Positions 15,001-27,800 of a stretch of 64,000 nt of DNA are shown here, piece after piece. The stretch is from Melieria omissa (lineage: Eukaryota; Arthropoda; Insecta; Diptera; Ulidiidae). A program made the translations under genes and the position numbers. Below the pieces are notes generated by a model. The model saw only the letters and a list, made by a program, of their open reading frames with translations, made no database searches and had not been told where the DNA came from. Where the stretch lies: the NCBI GenBank assembly GCA_963971225.1, contig OZ020267.1, positions 104,092,392-104,156,391 of the forward strand, read 5' to 3'. Within the stretch, counting starts at the first letter, position 1; every line of letters starts with the position of its first letter.

Positions 15001-18000
15001 GCGACGAAATGTCGCCCACACAATACAAAACTAACTTACAACATGGACCAAACACACACACTCACACACACATAACAACAATGAATGACACACTCGCACT
15101 ATCGCCCACGTCGATAACCAATTCGTGGCTGAAATACAGGTCGCACTTCAATCGGGCAACTAGAAATTCATCTGACCAAAAATTACTTGCATGAATTTTG
15201 CACTTTAATGCGTAGAATAGTTTTATCCTGGCAACAGGATACATTTACATATATGTTTAGTGAACGCACAAAATGTGAGCCTTTAATGTTTGTGTGCAGA
15301 ATTTATGGACACAAACACTTTTATACTTTGCTATCGACACGAACAAGAACGCTTTGCAATGGTCCCAGGGGAGCCCACAAAAAAAAAGGTAGCAGCACAG
15401 CAACAACGTGCAAAATTTTTTACACTTTCATGTACGTTTGCGTGGTAGTTGCGCTTGTTTATGTGCACTTGTGGCTTTGTGCATTTAAAGTTTTGCCAGC
15501 GGCATCGTTTCGCACGCCCACATACCGGTGAATAATGCGTCGTTGACGTGGCAGCGGCCGTTGTGAAAAAGACCTCAAAAACACCCAGTCGACGCTTTCG
15601 GTGGTTGTTGAAAATGACCAAAAGTGGGCAATGAAAAGTTGCAACGTATTTATAAAAATGAAGAGAAAAAGCTTCAGGGTTTTTTTTTAATGGCTACAGC
15701 ATGTGTTTCGCAAAATGTAATTGGCAAACATTTAATTAGTGGAAATTTATTAAATTGCATAGGGAAATTTAAGAAAATTCAACTGAGGGTGAGGTAAGGG
15801 AAATTCTAAAAAAGGGGTAGCGAATTTCTAAGATGAAGGGAATCCTAAAAGATCCAAAAAGATCTGCAAGTGGAAGTGCATGCCACACCCATTCCTTCTC
15901 CAATCGATGTGAACTAATCTATGTTGAAGACCTCAACAGACTCTGGGCAAAGGAATACAACTGCAACATTGCCAGACAAACCTTGTCCGCACTAAAATAT
16001 TTGTGACTTTTCTGTCCCACTTCAACTTTATTGGCTGCTATGAAGAAAAAATCAATTTTCATATCTTCGCTCATAGAATCACTCGCAATAATTGCACTTC
16101 ACTATAGAATAATAAGAGCACGAAGGCATTCAATAAACATTGCTTCAGGCTTTGCAATAATGCTGCCAAAAAAACGTTTGCCAGAAAAAACAAAATAAAA
16201 TGAAATAAATAAAAATACAATAAACAAAATGAAAGCTTGCGCACTGATGCCAACTGTCAGCGCATCGTTAGAATAATAAAAACCTAAACCAGGCAAACCG
16301 TTCGTCCAGATCGTTTAGTCACACAATAATGCAAAAATGCGCCAATACAAATACCGAAGAAAATCCAAGTAAAAGCCAACAGATGACAAAAAAATCTGCA
16401 AGAAAAAACAATAATAGAAAGCAGAAGCTGCCGAGAGAAATCGGCAAAACATTTACATTTCCCCCAACTGCCAACCAGATGTCAATACGAAACAGACAAA
16501 GCACTGCGAACGCTATAAATTTCTTTTGTCATATTGAAAATCAAAAAGTAGAACTCTAAACGCTCAACTTACAGTCTGCGCTCTGCACTTATTGTCGCCG
16601 TAATGTTTGTGAAAAGTATTGGAAAAAACGTACATGAAAAAACCTGCGTACTTGCGTCGAAAACTTTGGAAAGCGCATTCTGTTTGTAAACAAAATGAAG
16701 CATTTGACCAATCGACGAAAAAAAATTATAATCGTGTGCTTTCTTTGAGGTAAACTTAAGAACTTTAGTGGCGACTAACGAGTGGTGTGTTTGTGTGTGT
16801 GTGTGTGAGTGTGAGTATGGTCAGAGAAGCTATGGAAGTAGTTTGGCAAGTTTGAAGCAGTTTTGTGGTCAAAAATTGCGCAGGAAATGCAAGGATTACA
16901 GAATAAAGTTAGATAAAAAGTTGTAAGTAGAATTGTGAAAATGTGTTTGGTTAAGATTTTTAAATATTTGTTTCTTTGGTGATATGTGAAGTGGGTTTTT
17001 GTGATTGAAAAGTTTACCAACTTTGCCATAAATATTTTTAGTTCAAGTTGACCTTTTCATGAGTTGGGTTATACTGGCTGCCAACATAAAACTTATTGGG
17101 CCTTAGTGATGCCCAATTTGGGTTTAACTTCTTTGTATCTAAATTTAATTAAATTTGGTTTATTAAAAATTTGAAACTTTTGGCGTATAAGGAACAGTGA
17201 AATTTGAAACATTTGGCGTATAAGTAACATTAATTAGACTAATGAAAAGTATGAAGGAAGGAAAGGTGCCCCCCAGCACTTGCTATATTTTTGTATTATT
17301 AATAATAATGTAAGTAACAATTTACCCGAGTTCCAGTCCTCAATAATTAATCCCCAATTTGGGAGACTTAATTAAGTAGATAAAAACAAATATTAATAAC
17401 TTTTAATCCTACGGATGACTGACATAAATATCGGGGCCGAGAGCATCCTGAGTCGTAAGAAGATGGATATTCTTTATATTATTGATATTCTAACCAGTAT
17501 CCCGAGATTGCAATACCGAGAGACACAATTGCACCGAAGCTCTGTTTCACCAAAATATTTAAAACAGAGCTTAGTAATAAAACAAGCTGGGCAGGTATAT
17601 CAGAGACTTATCTGATAGATCATTACATGATTTCCTGGTACACAGATGGCTCTCTAACGGAGGAAGGTACCGGAATCGGGGTGTATGGACTGGGGATTAG
17701 ATACTCGGAACCTACAGGAAAGCTGTCCACCATTTTTCAGGCGGAAATATACGCCATTGAAAGGTGCGCTCACTTCAATCTGGTGAGCAAATACCGAAAC
17801 CGGAAGATTGCGATCCTGTCAGAGAGCCAAGCAGCAATCAGGGCATTGAGATCTTACCAGGTTTCCTCGAAACTGGTGTCGGAATACCTTGTGAAGCTGA
17901 ACGAACTTGGCCGTTACAATCAGGTATGGGTCGTCTGGGTTCCAAGTCACGCCGGTATTGATGGGAATGAGCAGGCCAACAAACTTGCAAGAAGGAGGGC

Positions 18001-21000
18001 GTCTACCCCTTTTGTCGGCCCAGAACCCTTCTGCGGTTTAGGCAAATGAGCCCTATCTATCCTTTCCAGGAAAGACGAGATAACCATCCGGAATCAATAC
18101 TGGGAAAATCAATCAGGTCTTGAACATTCCATTATGGTTATTGGATCTTATAATAAGAAAAGGTTCGAGGAATGTTTGAGTCTCTCAAAGAATAATCTAA
18201 GGATTATCACAGGTATACTCACAGGGCATTGTAGGGTGAACGAACTCTGTAGGTTCTGTTTGCAGGAAAATAAAACTGCAATACACATACTAGGTATATG
18301 CCCTGCACTAAGGCACAAACGAAAGAAGCACCTGGGGGACTTTATTATAACAGAATCGAACTGGGTTTCCAAAGGCATAGGAAATATACTAAGATTCCTT
18401 TTGGATACTGGACTCATGGACGAACTGTGAAGGCCAAGAAGGGGCAGAATAGATCTTTTAGGTCGCAGTGCACTTTCCCCGGCAATAATAACAACTTTTA
18501 AGCCAGTTGTCCGATTTAGGTGTGATTATGATATAGTGTAGATATCACTTTAACACATTACCAGAAAATCTGTGGAACTCAGAAGTGAATATAACCCAAA
18601 AAGTTTTTTTTTATTTAAAGAAAATGTATCCAGAAAAATACAAGAAAACTCAATGGAACGCAGAAGTGAATATAACCTCACACATTTTTTTTATTTCAAA
18701 AAATTTTTAATTAATTCCAAAAAAAATTTTATCATGTTAAAGTTTTGGTACAATCACCAATTTTTTTTATTTTCCACGTATCGTGTTTTAAAAACGTTTA
18801 TACGAGTTTGTTTTCCACATTTTTCATACCAAAAAATTATTAAAATTAAATAAAAAATGTTATTATTTTTTTAAATAAACCTAGTTTTCAATTTATTTTT
18901 AGGTTAATGTTTGCCATTTAGTTAGTCATTTATTAAAAACAACAAATATATCTAAATGAGACTTTTTACTGATAAACTTGTTTATGTCGCAGTAAAAAAA
19001 AATGCATAGAAATTGGTTTTCTTCTACGGAAATAAGTAACATCAATTATGCATCATTGTACGATTTGTTCGAATTTTAATTTTAATTCTAATGAATTGTA
19101 AAGTTGTTTATATAAAATATTCTTACGCGAATCATAAAAGAATTGAGTATTAGTTTAAAAGCAATCAACTCTATTGAAATTCATACATTTTTGCCAATTT
19201 CAGTAGTTGAATTTTTCCGCACTTGTATTGCGGGGCGTATGAGTAATATTAATTAATTTGCATTACTAGAACAAAACAAATTATTCAAAACTAAACTTTA
19301 GATATGATGGCAAACCTCTGAGTTATTTTACCTCCTTTGCTTCTATTTACAATACAATTGTCAAAAGTTGAATTTTATAAAAACGTATTAAAAGTTGGGC
19401 TCAGTTATAAATTTGTTTGAAGTGTCTAAAGTTCGTAAAGTTCTGTATAAGTAGTTATTAAATTAAACTTAACATCTTTATGTGGCAGAGACTTGGCAAC
19501 TTTAATAACTATTTTCGGAAAACATTTTTGTTTATTTAGTTAAAAAAAAAAACCTTGTCCTTGATTGTTGTCAATAAATTACACTAAAATTATTGCAAAC
19601 ACAACAAAACTTACTGAAATTTGTTGTTTTGGCTCTTCTTTTGCACAGTGATATAAGTTTTCTAAGTATTTGTTGTAAGTTTAAATACGATGAGACTATT
19701 TGGCGTCAAATGTGGTGAATTTTCAATATGTTTGTTGTGACTTTATGTCACAATTTTTCGCCTCTATTGACCCATGACTTTTTGAGTTTAGTGAAAAATT
19801 TAGCACTAAATGTGCAGAGTTCTTCCCCTTTTTGTGGATCATGGTGTATTTGTAAATGTGATATGGTGCAAGTCCAGGGTGGGAGAATGTCTGTGGTGAA
19901 AATGTCTGCGCTTAAAAGTGCGCTAACAACTTTTAATCGTTTGGCTTGTGCAGTTGAGGGGAGTGTACAAACGGAGTTGGGTGAATCGTAGTGAGTGGTG
20001 AAAACAATATGCTGCGCATTCGAGTGGTAAGAAAAGCTTGTTAGTGTGGGTTAGCTAAATGTAGAGGGGTGTCAGAAGCATTAACATTAATTAAAAATAG
20101 AGATAGAAATAGAGAGAGAAAAATGAGATAGGGTAACTTTGGGTATGTGGTATCAAATTTCAGTCAAATTTAGATTACATTGAATAAAATTCAACAGATG
20201 CAATATTTCAAGCATTGGCTTTAAAACGAATTAACTGAGAAATGATGCCATTCTTGGCTCTTAATTTCCTCTATTTGTGATGTTTCATAGAATTCTAACA
20301 TTCTTGCTATAAAGTTTTAGGTGAACAACTTTCAAACAATCACAGACGAAGGTTAAGAGCTAACAAACAATCACAAATTTTTTGTTTTTTTAAACAGGAA
20401 CAAACGCGCAGGGGATGACCCCTATTAATGCGAAGCATTGCGTTGGTTCAGAAAGGATATAAAGGTTAGGAGATAGGGTTATGAGTAAAGTGTTTATGGG
20501 CTCTTGCCTTGAACCCATCGAGATCATAAGTGCTGGGGAAAATATCCGCAGGGAGACCATTCCACAGCCGCGCTGTGCGGGCCAGAAACGAACTTTCCCT
20601 TGATCCATAAATATAATATAAAAATATAAAACCAAAATAAGTCTTGCTGCAAAAAGGGTCTAACTTTACACATTTGGTGCTGGTTTTCTCACACTCTCAA
20701 AAATAAAAAAAAATATAACAAAAAGAAGATTCATTATTCTTGTACATTTTCCTGTTAATGCCTTAAAACAGTCTAAATATTTCGATTTAATACACTCGCC
20801 CATTCAACACTTTTGCCTTCACTTACCTCTCACTTTTTCACGCTTCTGCACTCTAATTCGTCTAAAACTGCAAATTTCCTTTATTGCCTTAGGAGCTCAT
20901 TGAAATTATTTTACTTTCCTCAGCAACAAAGTAAAATGAAAAAACAAAGCGCCACGCATTTGCATAAATTAAACGCACATTTCGTGCACGTGCACAAACA

Positions 21001-21794
21001 ACGGTCACCACCGACTTGTATTGATTATATTTTGCTAGCCAACTGACCAAAAAGTATGGCAACAACTTCTCGACTAGACACAGACAAGATTGACTCTACT
21101 TAAATGCCCATCTTGGACAACTTTTTGCTTTAAATTTTTGTCTTTGTTCCACTCTTTTATATTTGTCTTTGTTCGTTGTTTATATTTTTCCAGCGAATTG
21201 GACGACAATTTAATCAACAGTCTACCCGAAGGTCTTAACAAGTTGACACATCTGCAAGAGCTGTAAGTATGCTACTTTGTAAATTTGTATGATAGAATTT
21301 TCATGAGACAGTGAAATTACTTGAAAAACGTTGAGTTTCGGGTCAGCGCGCATTTGTGGCTGCATGCAGCGAGTACTGCATACTTTTAGGAGTCCCATAA
21401 TAAAATAAAATAAAATAAAATAAAATAAAATAAAATAAAATAAAATAAAATAAAATAAAATAAAATAAAATAAAATAAAATAAAATAAAATAAAATAAAA
21501 TAAAATAAAATAAAATAAAATAAAATAAAATAAAATACAATAAAATAAAATAAAATAAACTAAAATAAAATAAACTAAAATAAAATAAAATAAAATAAAA
21601 TAAAATAAAATAAAATAAAATAAAATAAAATAAAATAAAATAAAATAAAATAAAATAAAATAAAATAAAATAAAAATAAAATAAAATAAAATAAAATAAA
21701 CTAAAATAAAATAAAATAAAATAAAATAAAATAAAATAAAATAAAATAAAATAAAATAAAATAAAATAAAATAAAATAAAATAAAATAAAATAA

Positions 21795-21825
<31 letters not shown>

Positions 21826-24800
21826 CTAAAATAAACTAAACTAAAATAAAATAAAATAAAATAAAACAAAATAAAATAAAATAAAATAAAATAAAAAATA
21901 AATAAAATAAAATAAAATAAAATAAAATAAAATAAAATAAAATAAAATAAAATAAAATAAAATAAAATAAAATAAAATAAAATAAAATAAAATAGAATAA
22001 AATAAAATAAAATAAAAAATAAATCAAATCAAATAAAATAAAATAAAATAAAATAAAATAAAATAAAATAAAATAAAATAAAATAAAATAAAATAAAGTA
22101 AAATAAAATAAAAAATAAAATAAAATAAAATATGTTAAAAATCAAGCAGTTCCCACAGCTTAAAGATGAAGCACAACACTTTCTATTACTGACATTAAAA
22201 TTTCCCCACTCATAAACGAACATTAAATAAATCCAATAATAAAACATTATTAACCAAATTACTGTATTTTACGCCTAATTGTATGCTTCAGAAAATTATA
22301 TAAACCACTATAATACAATTTTGGACCATTTACTGAAAACCACAAACAATTTTGCTGCCTGTGCGCTGCAACTAGACTTGCAAACAGGAGCAGAACAACA
22401 TTAGTAGCTTCAAGCCAAGATGTCAGCACAATCTGTTACAACATAAAATATATGTATCTATTTGTGTATTTGGAACAGCAAATATGTGAACATCTATGCG
22501 TGTTTGTGTGAGTTGACTACGTCTACATGTCGACAGCAGACAAGTCGAGTAAAACAGATGCGAAATTGAGCGGTGGCCTGAGAGCAACACAAAAACAACA
22601 TCAACCAGCGAGTGCACACATAAACTCTATACATACACTTTTAATACATACATAAAGACATACAAACCAGTGCGTTGAGTAAAAAATTATAATGCATTTA
22701 GCGTCTATTGTCACCTGCAGCCGTTCGAGTGTGTTTGTTCGAAAAGACTTTTCTTTCGTCCTGCTTGCCTCTCACTTCATTTGTGGCACTTAAGCATGGT
22801 TAGTGCAATTTTTGCACAAAATCTTAGGCATTGAAGATGCTTAAGAAATATTAGAGGATTTTTTGTCATAAGAGAAACGTGGAGAAAAAGTTAGAGTGTA
22901 ATTTGTAGTTAATTTTGTAGAATTTAAAATCAATGTAGAATTTTTGGAGTTTTAAGACCAGCTGGGTCTACGTTGATGGGGTAAACTGTTTACTTGTATT
23001 GTTAATTTTTGTACACTCTGACCTTTGGAAGCCATATTTGAGCTTAACTTAGCTTATAGTGTTAACCGTAGAAATCCTTAGGAAGTCAAAACTACTTCAT
23101 TGAGGTTTTTTATAATTTTACTGCATGACTTCCTAAAAGAAAACTTCCTTGACTTTCATTGTTTTTCAAGCCAAATAAATTAAAAAATTCTAGAAAATTA
23201 TGACAAAAAAGTTTGACCCTTTTTTTTGTGATATTGAAACGAAAAGGCACAAGCATACTTTTAGGCATGTACTTTGAAGTACAGCAAAACTGTTATAAAT
23301 TCGCTTGGTATAGTCCAATATGGCAAGGATGGTTCGCGAAGGTGATGGGCTGTGCGAGAATGGTCGAGCATTGTCCAATTGGAATGTGCTAGAACAGTCG
23401 GCGCGATAACCAGACAGGTATATAAGGCAGCAGTGTGCAGCGCAGAGGGTCGACTCTTACTTGAATAAGCAAAGTAGTAACAAGTTTAGATACAAGCAAA
23501 GTGTAAATCTGTAAATAAAGTGACTGCTGGTTTTTGACTGCGTTTGCGCTGAATAATTGAAGTGGTTTTATTTTTCAAGCACAATCCAGATACTGAGAGA
23601 GGTAATTTTCGTAACAATATAAAAAGTTAAGCTATGAACAGTGCTTTCATTATAATTATTCGTCTTTCATCTTTTGGAAGCTCTTCGTTTCAGTGTATTT
23701 TGTCTTGTCTTTGAGCTAACTTAAGGACAGTTCTACCCTTAAATTTTTCAATAAATTTTCATCTTTTGGACAACAGCTATTTCAATGTATTTTGTCTAAA
23801 CGCTAATTGACTTTACCTTTCTTTATATTTCTAATAAAGTTACAGTTTGTGGATAGTTATCAAAATCGTATCTGTTTTATTGGTCGATAAAGTTAGAAAG
23901 GGAAGTTCGTCCAAAAACTGTCTTTTAATATTAAACACTTTTTGCATACCTACCCTGGATATCTTTGATACTACTCTTGCTATTTCACGATCTAAATTTC
24001 CTTCCCCCTCCCACCCCACCCCTGCTTCGCTATAGATAACTTCCACTGTCTATAGTACGTCCTATGAAACAAAAATCACTCAAATAGATTTCGTTAGTTC
24101 AGGAGCAGCGCATTCATACGTCACTTTAGACCAGTGATGACCCTTCTGTTACTTGCGAGTATCTCTTCTCATACAAAAAATTACAAAAAGCCAGGACTGC
24201 AGTCAGTCTAGAGCAGTGATGACCATTCTTCTATTTTCTACTCGCCTTTCCTTTTGATATTTTTGTCCTTTATCAAAAAGCATTTAGCTTGCTTTCAGCA
24301 AGCTTTAAATAATCCACCACTATCCTTTACCTCGCTCTGAAAAAACAACAACAAATTCATAATAACTTTGCAGCATAACTTTCACCCAACACAACGTCAC
24401 ATTGCTCGCTGCCATTTGTTGTTTACTCAAGCGAGAAGCTTAAATGAGGTTAAGAGTGAAAAATAGCAAAAGTTGAGCATAGCGCTTGCTTGAAACTGTA
24501 CGCACGCGCACAAACATAGAAAGGAAACAACTAGGTACACATACAACAACTAAATACAAAAATAAAAAAGAAATCTGCAGCAGCAATAACAACAACAAAA
24601 GCAAATGCAGTCAAGCAGGCAGCTTTAGTATTGTCACTTCGCTTGAGCGAAAGTGAAAAAAAACAACGCCAAATCATCACGTCTCATTTCATTGCATATT
24701 TACGGGCGTCATTTCGTATGAAGTAGGCATCGCAATCCCGGGATCCCGGGATCCCGGGACCCCGGGATCCCGGACATTTTCCAGTCCCGAAAATCCCGGG

Positions 24801-27800
24801 ATTCAAATCCTTTAATCCCGGGATTTTCGGGATTGCAAAAGATGCTTCAAAGTTCAAATGAAATAAATTTAAAAACACAAAAACCCAATTGCTTTTCTTA
24901 GGGAGGTGGGAGGGGATAGAGGGCGTCTTTTGGAAAAGGCTTATAATTATTTACTATGCATTCAACCAACAAGTGTTGAATCTTAAAGATGTTTCTCTTC
25001 AGCAGGGTTTATTTCCAATAAATTTCGCACTAGATTAGAGGACAAAACACTTAATGCCTTAGTATTTTTAAGATCTCAGTTTTTAGTTAATCAAAACGCT
25101 TAACTTTTTTATCGAAATAATCGAAGTAAACCTAAAAGCACAAACAAATTAACTATTTTATTTTTTTTATTAAATATGCATACTTATATATGCACTATCA
25201 TAAAGTCGGTTGCAAAGTAATAAGTTATGTTTAAGTGTCATTTTTGGATAAAACAAAATGCTATGAAACTGAAGTTAAATGTCAAATGAAAAACTTTTAA
25301 GTTAACTCTTCAATTCCCAGTGTCATCTGTAGGTGACATATGCTTAATATTTGTTTTCCTACCACATAGGTTTTTATTTTAAAATTCTAACACTTGTATA
25401 GCAAAGTCAATTAGAAGTAATTGTTTATTTAATTTTCCTCGCAACACTAGCGAAACGTCATTTGTCAAATTTATTCATTTGTTTCACGCGTAATTAAAGC
25501 AGTGCGAGTTTGTATGGTTTCTTTCAATATAAAAATGAGGGTAGTTTAAACATTTTTTATGTATTTTTTTGTCTTATCCAAACGTATCTAATCTATTTTA
25601 TTTAAAAAGAAAATTTTCTTTTTCACTATTTTGGACATGGGAATTGAAGGGTTAAACAAAATGTGATTCAATTCAAGATAAAAAATCTTGAAACTACCCA
25701 AATGTGATTAAAATGTGTCCATTTTTATGGTAAATATATTATAAACAAGTATTTATGCAATTCGGGAAAATTGTTTTATTAAAAAATTTGTTATATGAAT
25801 CCCGGGATTAAATCCCGGGATCCCGGGATTTGACTTTTCAATCCCGAAAATCCCGGGATCGCAAAATGGCAAAAAATTGCGATCCCTAGTATGAAGCTAA
25901 CAGAATTTGTTTTACTTCAGTGCGAATGAAATGCTGCGCGCTCATTTAAAATACCACATTTCAACAGCCAACGGGTGGTCATATATGTAGTTGTTTTATT
26001 TCTTGTTGTTGTTTTTTTAACGCTCCAAATACATTGAATTGCAAGACAACAGTTGTCGCGTGAGTGTAACATTTCGCTCCCTAAGACATTTTCTCGTGAG
26101 TGTGACACATTATGTGTCTCTGTGTGTGTATTTGTGTGCATATGTATTTGTGTGTCTTGTTGCCTTGGTTGCGTATTTCCGCTGGCAAGTAACAAAATTC
26201 AATTTTTGAAGTAAACAGGATAATTACGACAATGTTAAATGCAGCGATAAGAATGTGTTGATGCTGCAATGTGGACGTCAGTGATTGCAGACAATCACAC
26301 ACACGCACACAAAAACATATACGCAATTGCGCCAGAAAATATGTGAGAAAATAGAAAAATATGTGAGCGTGTGTGGAGAACTGTCATATAGGGTTTCTTT
26401 AGAATGTTAAGCTATAAATGCTTGTCGAACTTTCTGAGCTATTAAATCTCGATAATGTTGACTGGATTCAGTTTAGTAAGGAACAAGAGCTCCCAATCAG
26501 GTTCCACTGAATAACTTCACTTTTTAATTTATCTTATATGGAAGTTTTTAACATCAGCTTTTAACAATAAGTGTAATATTTTAAGATAACAAAAACTTCT
26601 TATAAACAAAATCTTTTGAAAACATTTTGAAGTACAAAATGTTAAAAGGAAAACAATAAATTTTCTGTGTAGTGACATTTTTTGTGTTTACTTTTGTCAT
26701 ATATTTTCCTAAAATGAGAGGTCCATTTTCATTGTCCAGTGCGTTTGACTTTCCCTTCAGCTGTGTGCATTGTATGTTGTTGCAATTTTAATGCATAATC
26801 CGCTAAATAAACTCTCTGATTTAAGAGCGCGTCCCCAGCCACAAACTTCACTCAACTGCAGACAGAGTCAACACAAACAGCCAACAATAAGGGCACAAAT
26901 TCAAAACGGTTACTTACGCAAAGAGGAGTAGAATTTAACAAAAATTATTTTTAATTATTACATTTGACATTTTATAAAAATAAGTCTGAGTCTTCTGAGT
27001 CTGAGGACTACCAAATGCTTTAGTTGTCCACAGGTTCAAATGTTAAATTCAACACAATGTAGTTCAATTTAATTGAATTCAATAATTGACAACTGATGAT
27101 ATGAGAAAATTTATAAAAATAAAATTTAAAAAATTCAGAAAATCAATAAAAATCACATTAAAAAAAATAAAAAAATTAAACTATAACACAAATTTATAAA
27201 AAATATATAAACAATCAATTACATTGCTATAACAATTCAAAAATTTAAGAAATAACAAAATAAAATTATATAGGGTGTTTTTTTTAGAGGTTTGTTATTC
27301 GAATAGAGATAAAACTGGCATTTTGTGGTCAAATCTGGCAACTCTAATGTCATTTATGTTCAGTTTGGTTTGCCATTTCATCGTCAACATCGTCCATCAG
27401 AGCAATTAATTCGGTTAACCATGGGTCGTTTTCGCACTACGTTTACTCTATGTGATAATACGCATCCGCAGAAACGTCGAACAGTGCGCACCGAAGAAAC
27501 AATTGCCGCTGTAGAGCAAAATGTTGAAGAGGACCCGAATGAATCGATTCGCCACCGTGCACAACAAAAAAGTGGTTGAAAATTGGACCTGTAGAATTGG
27601 CTTTATTCGAGCCAGCCGCGGCGGCCACATGCCCGAAATCATATTTAAACATTAATGGCATAAAATTATCCTTCCAATAAAGCCAAATTGATGGACATTA
27701 AAACGATTTTCTTGTGTTTTATTTCAATTCGAAGTTCTATACCTTTAAAAAAAAACACCCTATATTTAAAAATTAATAAACAACAAAAATATTTAATATA

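Noticed and set aside
14931..15006. miRNA precursor
   Set aside because: Stem is short with mismatches spread along it and no conservation can be shown; a decayed MITE is at least as likely.
21343..22247. Minus-strand frames encoding poly(ILFYF)
   Set aside because: Pure translation of the TAAAA microsatellite.
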